A DNA stretch of 5,364 nucleotides, from contig WGAA01000232.1 in assembly GCA_015489285.1 (NCBI GenBank), positions 1 to 5,364 of the forward strand, written 5' to 3'. Positions within the stretch are counted from its first letter, which is position 1. The number at the start of each line of letters is the position of its first letter. This stretch comes from Anaerolineae bacterium (lineage in GTDB: Bacteria; Chloroflexota; Anaerolineae; JAADDB01). The translations under genes and the position numbers were made by a program. A model generated the notes under the pieces. The model did not search any database. It saw only the letters and a program-made list of their open reading frames with translations, and had not been told where the DNA came from. Shown one piece after another: positions 1 through 5,364 of this stretch.

Positions 1-92
1 GGAGCAGGGGGACGACGGTGGAGGAAGAGGGCCATCGCCACCGCCCCGAGCAGAACCACGAGCAGAAAGAGGGCGCCGTACACCCGTTTCAT
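1..92 (-). CDS. Partial CDS: N-terminus of a membrane-anchored or secreted protein
   Basis: Only the first 30 codons lie in the window; the gene continues past the left edge. The peptide starts MKRVYGALFLLVVLLGAVAM, followed by ALFLHRRPPA. This is a short positive N-terminus (K2, R3), about 20 hydrophobic residues, then a His-Arg-Arg-Pro-Pro segment. It fits a signal peptide or single signal-anchor helix; no lipobox cysteine is visible. The ATG lies 12 bases after the tryptophanase stop codon on the same strand, so the two genes are probably co-transcribed. An upstream ATG at 103 is ruled out because it reaches a stop after four codons. The ribosome site is weak: AGGA about 10 bases upstream of the ATG. 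The start does not resemble the multi-helix TnaB permease often found beside tnaA. Function unknown; the hydrophobic start is directly visible, while the reality of the gene is inferred from its position and its codon use. Confidence 0.6.
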   Translation of the reverse strand, partial: MKRVYGALFLLVVLLGAVAMALFLHRRPPA

Positions 93-104
93 CGCCCTGT
101 CATC

Positions 105-1469
105 CTATATCTCCTCGTACTCGGCCAGGAAGTGGCGCAGCGCGGGAGGCTCCTTGACCAGGCGGAGGGGGCGGATTTTCTCCGGATGGTGGTAGAGCTG
201 AACAATCGCCTCGGCCACGTAGTCCAGGTGGGCCTGGGTGTACACCCGGCGGGGGATCGCCAGGCGCACCAGCTCCAGGCGGGGGAACTCCCAGGTCCCC
301 GTTTCCGGATCGTGCTTCCCGAAGGCCACCGTGCCCAACTCCACGGCCCGGATGCCCCCTTCCCGGTACAGGGCGACGGTAAAGGCCTGACCGGGCAGAT
401 GCTCCCGGGGCCAGTCGGGCAAGAAGCGCAACATGTCCAGGTACACCGCGTGGCCGCCGGGGGGTTCGAGGATGGGCACCCCGGCCTCCCTCAACCGCTG
501 CGCGAGGTACCGCACCTGACCGACCCGATAGCGCAGGTAGGAAAGCTCCACCGCCTCGAGAAGGCCCTGGGCCAGCGCCTCCATATCCCGTCCGGCCAAT
601 CCCCCGTAGGTGGGGAACCCCTCCGTCCGCACCATCACCTCCTGAATGCGGGCAAACAAGCGGGCATCGCGCACCGCCAGAAGTCCGCCGATGTTCACCA
701 GCCCATCCTTCTTCGCGCTCATCAACATCCCGTCGGCCAGGGAAAAGGTCTCCCGCACGATATCCCGGATGGACATGTGAGGGGCTTCCCGCTCGTGGAT
801 GAAATACGCGTTCTCCGCGTGGCGGGCGGCGTCCAGATACAAGGGGACCTGATAGCGATCGCACAACGCGCGTACCCCTCGGAGATTCTCCAGGGAGACG
901 GGCTGTCCCCCGCCCGTGTTATTCGTGATGGTGATCAGGACGAACTTGGGGCGAGGGTGGCCTTGCAGGGCCTCCTCCAGGCGATCCAGATCCACGTTTC
1001 CCTTGAAAGGATGATCCCGTTGCGTGTCGTAAGCGGCCTCGATCACCAATTCCAGGGGGGTGGCACCCTGGGCCACGATGTTCGCGTACGTCGTGTCAAA
1101 GGGTTGGTTCGTCGCCACCACGTCGCCCGGTTGCAGCAGGATCTCGAACAATACCCGTTCTGCGGCTCGGCCCTGGTGGACGGGGGTGAAGTAGGGGAAC
1201 CCAAAGAGCTCCCGTTGAACCTGGGCCAGGCGGTAATAGCTGCGGGCCCCCGCGTACGCCTCATCGCCCCGGTGCAACGCGGCCCATTGCTCGTCGCTCA
1301 TCGCCCCCGTACCGCTGTCCGTGAGCAAATCGATGGTCACGGCCTGAGAGGGAAGGTTGAACAGGTTGAAGCGGGCCTCCCGGATGTACCTCTCTCGTTC
1401 TTCCCGGGTCGTCAAGGGGATACGTTCCACGGCCTTTATCTTGAACGGCTCGAACACGTACGGGTTCAT
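105..1469 (-). CDS. tnaA: Tryptophanase (tryptophan indole-lyase), PLP-dependent
   Basis: This 454-residue protein is full length for the beta-eliminating lyase family (tryptophanase and tyrosine phenol-lyase, both about 455-470 residues). The predicted reaction is L-tryptophan to indole, pyruvate and ammonia in the cytoplasm. Visible motifs, by analogy with characterised members: QGR at 99-101 (PLP phosphate), Tyr72 in GDEAYAG (catalytic acid), Asp213 and Arg216 in LDAARHAENAYF (cofactor ring), SAKKD at 251-255 with Lys254 as the Schiff-base lysine, and Arg402 in VRLAIPRR (substrate carboxylate). Three positions that separate the two enzymes all read as tryptophanase: Asp125 (FDTT; Thr in tyrosine phenol-lyase), Leu378 (AVEL; Arg in the lyase) and His446 (LRHF; Phe in the lyase). 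Some stretches, such as GLVNIGG and GLAGRDMEA, look more like tyrosine phenol-lyase. The ATG at 1469 is chosen because AGGAGG sits 6 bases upstream and MNPYVFEPFKIK matches the family start; a TTG at 1526 would add 19 unrelated residues. Family certain, substrate likely. Confidence 0.92.
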   Translation of the reverse strand: MNPYVFEPFKIKAVERIPLTTREERERYIREARFNLFNLPSQAVTIDLLTDSGTGAMSDEQWAALHRGDEAYAGARSYYRLAQVQRELFGFPYFTPVHQGRAAERVLFEILLQPGDVVATNQPFDTTYANIVAQGATPLELVIEAAYDTQRDHPFKGNVDLDRLEEALQGHPRPKFVLITITNNTGGGQPVSLENLRGVRALCDRYQVPLYLDAARHAENAYFIHEREAPHMSIRDIVRETFSLADGMLMSAKKDGLVNIGGLLAVRDARLFARIQEVMVRTEGFPTYGGLAGRDMEALAQGLLEAVELSYLRYRVGQVRYLAQRLREAGVPILEPPGGHAVYLDMLRFLPDWPREHLPGQAFTVALYREGGIRAVELGTVAFGKHDPETGTWEFPRLELVRLAIPRRVYTQAHLDYVAEAIVQLYHHPEKIRPLRLVKEPPALRHFLAEYEEI

Positions 1470-1473
1470 CGGG

Positions 1474-1482
1474 CTCCTCCTC
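1474..1482 (-). promoter_or_regulatory. Strong ribosome binding site of the tryptophanase gene
   Basis: Read on the minus strand the sequence is GAGGAGGAG. Its AGGAGG core (1476-1481) ends 6 bases before the ATG at 1469. This near-perfect anti-Shine-Dalgarno match settles the start codon over the longer TTG alternative at 1526, which has no comparable site. Confidence 0.85.
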
Positions 1483-1518
1483 TGTGCGGGCTCGGCACAC
1501 CCCTCTTGTGTAGCAGAA

Positions 1519-1547
1519 TTCATCAAACATCCCGCTTACGGTATAAT
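1519..1547 (+). promoter_or_regulatory. Likely sigma-70-type promoter for the glycosyltransferase-yjbQ-VOC run
   Basis: A perfect TATAAT lies at 1542-1547. With a 17-base spacer the -35 position (1519-1524) reads TTCATC, matching only three of six bases of TTGACA, and there is no extended -10 TG. Transcription would start near 1554, giving a leader of about 30 bases before the GTG at 1587. The -10 is striking in such GC-rich DNA and sits in the right place; the -35 is weak, so strength or activator dependence cannot be judged. Confidence 0.6.
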
Positions 1548-1577
1548 GCGGCCGGAAAGTAGACCTCATTCCAGGAC

Positions 1578-1581
1578 AGGA
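1578..1581 (+). promoter_or_regulatory. Ribosome binding site supporting the GTG start at 1587
   Basis: AGGA lies 5 bases before the GTG, within AGGACAGGA. An in-frame TAG at 1560-1562 and the absence of any ATG, GTG or TTG in frame between it and 1587 make this GTG the first possible start. The next in-frame ATG, at about 1770, would remove the first membrane helix and the conserved acidic loop, so it is unlikely. Confidence 0.7.
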
Positions 1582-1586
1582 TATCC

Positions 1587-4160
1587 GTGAGCGCTCGGAC
1601 ACGTGGCTCCCAAAAGAGAACCCGGCACCGCCGTCCCCCCTCGCCCTCCTGGGCCCTTCCCCCCGCGTGGGAGGGGAGCCTTCTGGCCCTGGCGGCCCTG
1701 ATCACCACCTTCTACCGCATCGGGCACACCAGCCTCTGGGCCGACGAAGGCAACAGTGCGGCCCAGGCCATGCGCCCCCTGGGGGAACTGATCCGTCGCG
1801 CGGCGCTGGACATCCACCCGCCCCTATATTATGTCCTCCTCCACCTGTGGGCCCAAATCTTCGGGACGTCGGAAGGGGCCCTGCGGGCGCTCTCCGCGCT
1901 TTTCGCCGTGGGCACCGTCCTCCTCCTCTGGCTCACCACCCGCATCCTCTGGGGACAAGGAACGGCCCGGGTGGCCGGCCTCCTGGCCGCCCTTCACCCC
2001 TTCCTCGTGTACTACGCGCAGGAAGCCCGCATGTACACCCTCCTCGTCTTCTGGGCCGTCCTGGCCGTCTACGCCTTCCTCCGCATCGTCCTGAAAGAGG
2101 GGCGGGCCCGTTTGGCCCTCCTCGACGCGGGGCATCGGTCCTTTTCCCCCGAGGGCGGGGTCCTGGCCACCCTTTCCCCTCACCACCCCGCGCTCCAGCT
2201 GGGGCGCTGGGACCTGGTGTACATCCTCGCGGTGGCCGCGGGGCTGTGGACGCATTACATCTTTCCCCTCATCCCCCTCCTCCTGATTCTCGCGTACACG
2301 GGCTGGATTCTCTCCACCCGCCGCACCCTCCCCTGGCTGCCGCGGGTCATCCGCCTGCTGACCGACCACCTGGCCGCGCTCCTCCTCTTCCTCCCCTGGC
2401 TTCCCATCCTCTTACGCCGGACCGGAGCGTGGCCCCACCCGAAGGACGTCCTCCCCCTGGAGAAAGGGGTGACGACCGCCTTCCGCTGGCTGGCCGTTGG
2501 CCCTCTGCTGCCTGCCGGCCTTTCCCGCTGGCTGTGGGTGTGGGCCGCCCTCCTGATCGTCGCGCTGTGGCCCTGGCGTCGGGCCGGGGTCATGGGACGC
2601 CGTCGGGCCCACTGGTTGAGCTGGGGGCTGCCCCTGGGCTGGTTGGTGGCGCCCATCGCGCTCCTGGCCGGGTTGAACATCTTCCGGGTCGCGTACCTCA
2701 AATTCCTCCTCATCGCGCTGCCCCCCTTCCTCATCCTCATCGCGCGGGGCAACCTGGCCCTGTGGGATACCTTCGCCCGCGCGCGCAAGCGGTGGCAGTT
2801 CGTCGCCTTGACGTGGGCCGGCGTCACCCTCCTCATCGTCCTCCTCGGCCAATTGCGCGGTCTGGCCTACTATTACACCCATCCCGACCAGGCCCGGGAC
2901 GATTACCGGGGCATCGTCCGCTACGTGGAAGCCATTGCCTCGCCCGAGGATGCCATCATCCTCAACGCGCCCGGCCAATGGGACGTTTTCTGCTACTATT
3001 ACCCGGGGTGTGATCCCCTCCAGGACCCGGGGAGCGCCCCACGTGTCGCCGGATATCCCCCCGTATACGCCTTACCCCAGGAACGCCCTCCGCATCCCGA
3101 CCGGCTGCGGGCTCGCCTGGAGGAGATCGCGCGCGAGCACCGCAAACTCTTCGTGCTCCTCTGGGGCACGGGGGAAAGCGACCCCGAGAACATCGTGGAG
3201 ACGTGGCTGGACCGGCACACGTACAAGGCCCTGGACGTGTGGCGGGGGCACGTGCGCTTCCTCATCTATGCCACGCCCCGCTCCCGCTCGGAGAACGCGC
3301 TCGTCCGGCCCGTGGGAGCCCGCCTGGGGAACGCGGTCGAACTGGAGAAGATGGTTTTGTTGAACCCCCGCGTGAGCCCCGGCGACGTGGTCCAGATCGG
3401 GCTGCGCTGGCGCGTCCTCCATCCCCTGGGAGAGCGGTACAAGGTCTTCGTCCAGATCCTGGGCCCGGGAGACCGCCTCGTCGCCCAGCGGGACTCGGAA
3501 CCCGTCGGCGGCAGCCGCCCCACGTCGTCCTGGAAGCCGGGGGACGTGGTGGAGGACCACTACGGGGTGCTGATTCCCCTGGGGACGCCGCCGGGCACAT
3601 ACCGCATCATCACCGGGATGTACAACGCGAACACGGGGCAACGCCTGCCCGTCACCCTCGCGGGGTGGAAGGGGGACTTCGTGGAGCTGCCCACCCACGT
3701 CCAGGTCCAACGGCCGACCTTCCCCCCGCCCGAGGAGGTCCTCCCTATCCAACACCGTGTCCACGAACGGTGGGGGCCCCTCGTCCTCCTCGGGTACACC
3801 ATGTACAAGCGGGGGTACGCCCACGCGCCCGATACCCCCCTGCACCCGGGGGATTTCCTGCACCTCACCCTTTTCTGGAAGGCCGTGGAGCCGCCGCAGG
3901 ACCGCTGGCGGGTCACCGTGAACATGGTGGACGGGTGGGGGAACGTGGTCGCCAGTGTAACCGACGATCCCGCGGGGCCCACCTACCCGACGACCGAGTG
4001 GGCCCGGGGCGAAGTCGTCCGTGGGGAATTCGACATGTACATCCCGCCGGAAACCAAACCGGACACGTACGGCCTGCAAATTCAACTCTGGAAAGGGGAT
4101 ACCCCTGTGAGGGAACCCGTTCCTTTGGGTGCCGTAACCCTGGAGAAATACGGGAGGTGA
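1587..4160 (+). CDS. GT39/PMT_2-like membrane glycosyltransferase with two C-terminal beta-sandwich modules
   Basis: This 857-residue protein is predicted to move a sugar from a polyprenyl-phosphate donor to an acceptor at the outer face of the cytoplasmic membrane (GT-C fold); donor and acceptor are unknown. The N-terminus is very basic (to about residue 20), consistent with a cytoplasmic location. About 11-13 hydrophobic helices follow up to about residue 421. Family signatures are WADE at 51-54 in the first outer loop (acidic pair typical of the catalytic loop), HPPLYY at 77-82, YYAQEARMY at 142-150, and a final-helix region KFLLIALPPFLILIARG at 372-388. Residues 430-565 form a soluble, presumably extracytoplasmic region beginning DDYRGIVRYVEA. 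Residues 577-708 and 729-857 are two related beta-sandwich-like modules (SPGD...LRW and HPGD...LFW). Odd points are a polar insert at about 171-207 and only two cysteines, Cys469 and Cys475. It starts with GTG and is the first gene of a likely three-gene operon. Superfamily assignment is firm; the substrate is not known. Confidence 0.85.
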   Translation: MSARTRGSQKRTRHRRPPSPSWALPPAWEGSLLALAALITTFYRIGHTSLWADEGNSAAQAMRPLGELIRRAALDIHPPLYYVLLHLWAQIFGTSEGALRALSALFAVGTVLLLWLTTRILWGQGTARVAGLLAALHPFLVYYAQEARMYTLLVFWAVLAVYAFLRIVLKEGRARLALLDAGHRSFSPEGGVLATLSPHHPALQLGRWDLVYILAVAAGLWTHYIFPLIPLLLILAYTGWILSTRRTLPWLPRVIRLLTDHLAALLLFLPWLPILLRRTGAWPHPKDVLPLEKGVTTAFRWLAVGPLLPAGLSRWLWVWAALLIVALWPWRRAGVMGRRRAHWLSWGLPLGWLVAPIALLAGLNIFRVAYLKFLLIALPPFLILIARGNLALWDTFARARKRWQFVALTWAGVTLLIVLLGQLRGLAYYYTHPDQARDDYRGIVRYVEAIASPEDAIILNAPGQWDVFCYYYPGCDPLQDPGSAPRVAGYPPVYALPQERPPHPDRLRARLEEIAREHRKLFVLLWGTGESDPENIVETWLDRHTYKALDVWRGHVRFLIYATPRSRSENALVRPVGARLGNAVELEKMVLLNPRVSPGDVVQIGLRWRVLHPLGERYKVFVQILGPGDRLVAQRDSEPVGGSRPTSSWKPGDVVEDHYGVLIPLGTPPGTYRIITGMYNANTGQRLPVTLAGWKGDFVELPTHVQVQRPTFPPPEEVLPIQHRVHERWGPLVLLGYTMYKRGYAHAPDTPLHPGDFLHLTLFWKAVEPPQDRWRVTVNMVDGWGNVVASVTDDPAGPTYPTTEWARGEVVRGEFDMYIPPETKPDTYGLQIQLWKGDTPVREPVPLGAVTLEKYGR
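3315..4157 (+). repeat. Protein-level tandem duplication of a beta-sandwich module inside the glycosyltransferase
   Basis: Two segments of about 130 residues align by eye. The first has SPGDVVQIGLRWRV, then YKVFVQILGPGDRLVAQRD, PTSSWKPGDVV, IPLGTPPGTYRI and QRLPV. The second has HPGDFLHLTLFWKA, then WRVTVNMVDGWGNVVASVTD, PTTEWARGEVV, IPPETKPDTYGL and VREPV, in the same order and with similar spacing. The copies are clearly diverged, so this is an old duplication or a standard pair of modules rather than a recent DNA repeat. A strand-rich, ligand- or glycan-binding role outside the cell is plausible but inferred. Confidence 0.75.
4152..4160 (+). promoter_or_regulatory. Ribosome binding site of yjbQ overlapping the upstream stop codon
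   Basis: GGGAGGTGA contains both the Shine-Dalgarno core GGAGG (6 bases before the ATG at 4164) and the TGA stop of the glycosyltransferase. This arrangement favours translational coupling between the two genes. Confidence 0.8.
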
Positions 4161-4163
4161 ACG

Positions 4164-4586
4164 ATGGTCTACACAGGAACCATCCACCTGAGCACGCGCG
4201 GACATTCGGACATGCACGATATTACCGGGGACGTCCAACGCATCGTCGCCGAATCAGGGCTCACCGCGGGGATTGTGACGGTTTTCTCCCCCAGCTCCAC
4301 CAGTGGCATCACGACCATCGAGTTCGAATCGGGGGCCCTCTCCGACCTGAAACGCCTTTTCGACGAGATCGCGCCGGAGGACCGGGAGTACATGCACAAC
4401 TTGCGCTGGGGGGACGGGAACGGATATGCCCACGTCCGGGCCGCCCTCCTGGGGCCCTCCCTGACCGTGCCCTTTGCCCAGGGCCGCCTGCTCCTGGGGA
4501 CGTGGCAGCAGATCACCTTCATCGATTTCGACAACCGCCCGCGACAACGCCGCATCATCGTCCAGGTCGTGGGTGAACGGGCTTGA
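4164..4586 (+). CDS. yjbQ: YjbQ/UPF0047 family protein
   Basis: This 140-residue protein is full length for the YjbQ/UPF0047 family, small cytoplasmic proteins thought to be multimeric. Members have been annotated as secondary thiamine-phosphate synthase because E. coli YjbQ can substitute for ThiE; the physiological role is unsettled. Hallmarks here are GDGNGYAHVRAALLGPSLTV at 83-102, the region RLLLGTWQQITFIDFD at 108-123 and NRPRQRR at 124-130. The motif at 42-53 reads SPSSTSGITTIE instead of the classical HTSA-type motif, so the usual His position is occupied by Ser45. This recalls the GST-AAITTIE subgroup found in archaea and some bacteria. Glu53, His78, Asp84 and His90 are candidate conserved polar residues. 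The gene starts 3 bases after the glycosyltransferase stop and is followed 11 bases later by the VOC gene. Family assignment is strong; thiamine-phosphate synthase activity is uncertain, especially with the altered motif. Confidence 0.93.
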   Translation: MVYTGTIHLSTRGHSDMHDITGDVQRIVAESGLTAGIVTVFSPSSTSGITTIEFESGALSDLKRLFDEIAPEDREYMHNLRWGDGNGYAHVRAALLGPSLTVPFAQGRLLLGTWQQITFIDFDNRPRQRRIIVQVVGERA

Positions 4587-4591
4587 GGGGG
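4585..4591 (+). promoter_or_regulatory. Ribosome binding site deciding the ATG start of the VOC gene
   Basis: GAGGGGG begins within the yjbQ stop codon and ends 6 bases before the ATG at 4598. It supports that ATG over a TTG at 4583, which would overlap the yjbQ stop, leave no properly spaced site, and add only five residues. Confidence 0.65.
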
Positions 4592-4597
4592 ACGGGG

Positions 4598-5332
4598 ATG
4601 ACGGCCGTAGGCTTGGACGCGCTCCTCCTCTGGGCCGATGACCCCTCGGCCCCGGCCGCGTTCTACGCGCAAATGGAGGGCATCCGCCGGGAGGGGACGA
4701 CCCTGCGCCTGCCCGACGGTCACGTGTGGCAGCTCTGTCCCGGACGCAAGGAATGCCCCACCCGTGGGCCCCACGGCATCGTTCCCGCCCTTGCGGTCAG
4801 GGACATCGTCGAAGCCAAGGGGTGGATACGCCACCTGGGCCGCCCCATCGTCTTCGAGGAAGTGGTTCCCGGGCTGGCCCGCTTCACCTTCCTCGACCCG
4901 ACGGGCCAACCCGTGGACATGGTCCAGGAGCTGGATGCGAGCACCTGGACGCGCGGTGCCCGCATCCCCGAACCCGAGGCCCCTCCCCGTCCCCCGCGTG
5001 TGACCGGTCTCTTCGAGCTTTCCCTCTACGCCGTGGACACGACCCGGGCCTTGCACCTGTACCGGGACACGCTGGGGTTGGAGGTCGGCCTGGCCTATTT
5101 CGCCCACATCCACCTCATCCTGGACACGATCCCGCTGGTCATTCGGCCCACCTGGCACCGGTGCCGGGGGGAACTGCCCCACACCCCGGCCCTCCGCCTG
5201 CGCGTCCCTCCCGATCTCCCGGAAAAGTGCCGCGCTGCGGGGCTCGCCTGGACGGCCCCCCTCCCCGACGCCTGTCCGGGCTCATGGTACTGGGACGGGG
5301 AGACGACCTTGTGCGCCCTTGTCGCCACGTGA
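4598..5332 (+). CDS. Two-domain VOC (glyoxalase/dioxygenase-fold) protein, substrate unknown
   Basis: The protein has 244 residues, about twice the usual single VOC domain, and carries two such domains. Domain 1 (about 4-112) shows DDPSAPAAFYAQ, then ALAVRDIVEAKGWIRHLG and the closing strand FLDPTGQPVDMVQ. A proline-rich linker (123-134) leads to domain 2 (about 136-244), with DTTRALHLYRDTLGLEVG and PALRLRVPPDL. These are the usual FY/LY...LG helix and strand patterns of the family. The metal ligands expected in glyoxalases and extradiol dioxygenases look absent or changed: there is no His in either first strand, Asp107 replaces the usual Glu in domain 1, and domain 2 ends WDGETTLCALV without the DP-G-E motif. 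Six cysteines (47, 53, 189, 211, 226, 239) are unusual for the length. It may be a non-catalytic binding protein or an unusual lyase or dioxygenase. It is probably co-transcribed with yjbQ. Fold assignment is good; function is not assigned. Confidence 0.8.
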   Translation: MTAVGLDALLLWADDPSAPAAFYAQMEGIRREGTTLRLPDGHVWQLCPGRKECPTRGPHGIVPALAVRDIVEAKGWIRHLGRPIVFEEVVPGLARFTFLDPTGQPVDMVQELDASTWTRGARIPEPEAPPRPPRVTGLFELSLYAVDTTRALHLYRDTLGLEVGLAYFAHIHLILDTIPLVIRPTWHRCRGELPHTPALRLRVPPDLPEKCRAAGLAWTAPLPDACPGSWYWDGETTLCALVAT

Positions 5333-5364
5333 AAATCGGGTGGAGGACCTCTCGGGGCATCCAA

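Larger units (their letters stand above)
1470..1586. promoter_or_regulatory. Divergent intergenic region between tryptophanase and glycosyltransferase genes
   Basis: This 117-base stretch separates two divergent genes and must carry promoters for both. It is visibly richer in A+T than its surroundings between about 1506 and 1548. Facing right there is a perfect -10 hexamer, listed separately. Facing left I see no convincing -10/-35 pair for the tryptophanase gene; the complement of the rightward -10 reads ATTATA and might be used in both directions, but that is speculation. No TnaC-like leader peptide with the critical tryptophan is seen: the in-frame extension upstream of tnaA contains no Trp. 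No terminator-like hairpin with a U-tract is seen. Confidence 0.6.

Noticed and set aside
105..1469. Call of tyrosine phenol-lyase for the beta-eliminating lyase
   Set aside because: The framework fits either enzyme, but the three substrate-defining positions (Asp125, Leu378, His446) all match tryptophanase rather than Thr, Arg and Phe.
1470..1526. N-terminal extension of tryptophanase from a TTG at 1526, or a TnaC-like leader peptide
   Set aside because: The extra residues do not resemble the family and contain no Trp, so they are not a TnaC leader. The ATG at 1469 has an ideal AGGAGG site and matches the family start.
18..1562. Long open frame (514 codons) on the plus strand opposite the tryptophanase gene
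   Set aside because: It is almost exactly antisense to a certain enzyme gene. Its product is rich in His, Arg, Gln, Gly and Pro with no recognisable domain. High G+C with strong third-position bias removes stop codons from the opposite strand, which explains the length.
3072..4238. Long open frame (388 codons) on the minus strand opposite the end of the glycosyltransferase
   Set aside because: It is antisense to a well-supported coding region and has biased, domain-free composition. It also crosses the gene boundary into yjbQ without any sign of a ribosome site or promoter of its own.
5333..5364. Start of a further gene (GTG at 5340, or after the GGTGGAGG sequence)
   Set aside because: The purine-rich GGTGGAGG looks like a ribosome site, but no start codon follows it before the window ends. 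The GTG at 5340 has no site of its own upstream. No terminator hairpin is seen either, so nothing can be called.
1..5364. CRISPR array, insertion sequence, tRNA or a defence/toxin system
   Set aside because: No spaced direct repeats, terminal inverted repeats, transposase motifs, cloverleaf sequence or paired small toxin-antitoxin frames were seen. All four complete genes belong to metabolic or envelope families.

Overview
The window is GC-rich (roughly two thirds G+C by eye, with C/G strongly preferred at third codon positions). It is densely coding bacterial DNA with one clear divergent intergenic region. Short gaps, Shine-Dalgarno sites (GGAGG-type), and a large GT-C-type membrane glycosyltransferase with extracytoplasmic beta-sandwich modules all suggest Chloroflexota, Anaerolineae-like and possibly thermophilic. 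That placement is an inference from gene style. No rRNA or marker gene is present to confirm it.

Layout. On the minus strand (positions 1-1469) lies a PLP-dependent tryptophanase gene (tnaA-type). Twelve bases downstream of it begins a second gene that runs off the left edge; only its first 30 codons are visible, and they encode a membrane anchor or signal peptide. Positions 1470-1586 form a divergent intergenic region with a perfect TATAAT box facing right. On the plus strand a three-gene run follows: an 857-residue GT39/PMT_2-like membrane glycosyltransferase (1587-4160), a YjbQ/UPF0047 protein (4164-4586), and a two-domain VOC (glyoxalase-fold) protein (4598-5332). The gaps are 3 and 11 bases, so co-transcription is likely. 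The last 32 bases hold no feature I can support.

How the genes fit together. The left unit is catabolic: tryptophan is cleaved to indole, pyruvate and ammonia, and an unidentified exported or anchored protein is co-transcribed. The right unit does not form a recognised pathway. The glycosyltransferase should act at the outer face of the cytoplasmic membrane on a lipid-linked sugar. YjbQ and the VOC protein are cytoplasmic, and their link to it is only one of position.

I found no CRISPR, mobile element, tRNA, toxin-antitoxin or defence system. The most notable points are the duplicated beta-sandwich module in the glycosyltransferase, its polar loop insert and lone cysteine pair, the active-site residues that separate tryptophanase from tyrosine phenol-lyase, the YjbQ subgroup with an altered active-site motif, and a VOC protein that appears to lack the usual metal ligands.
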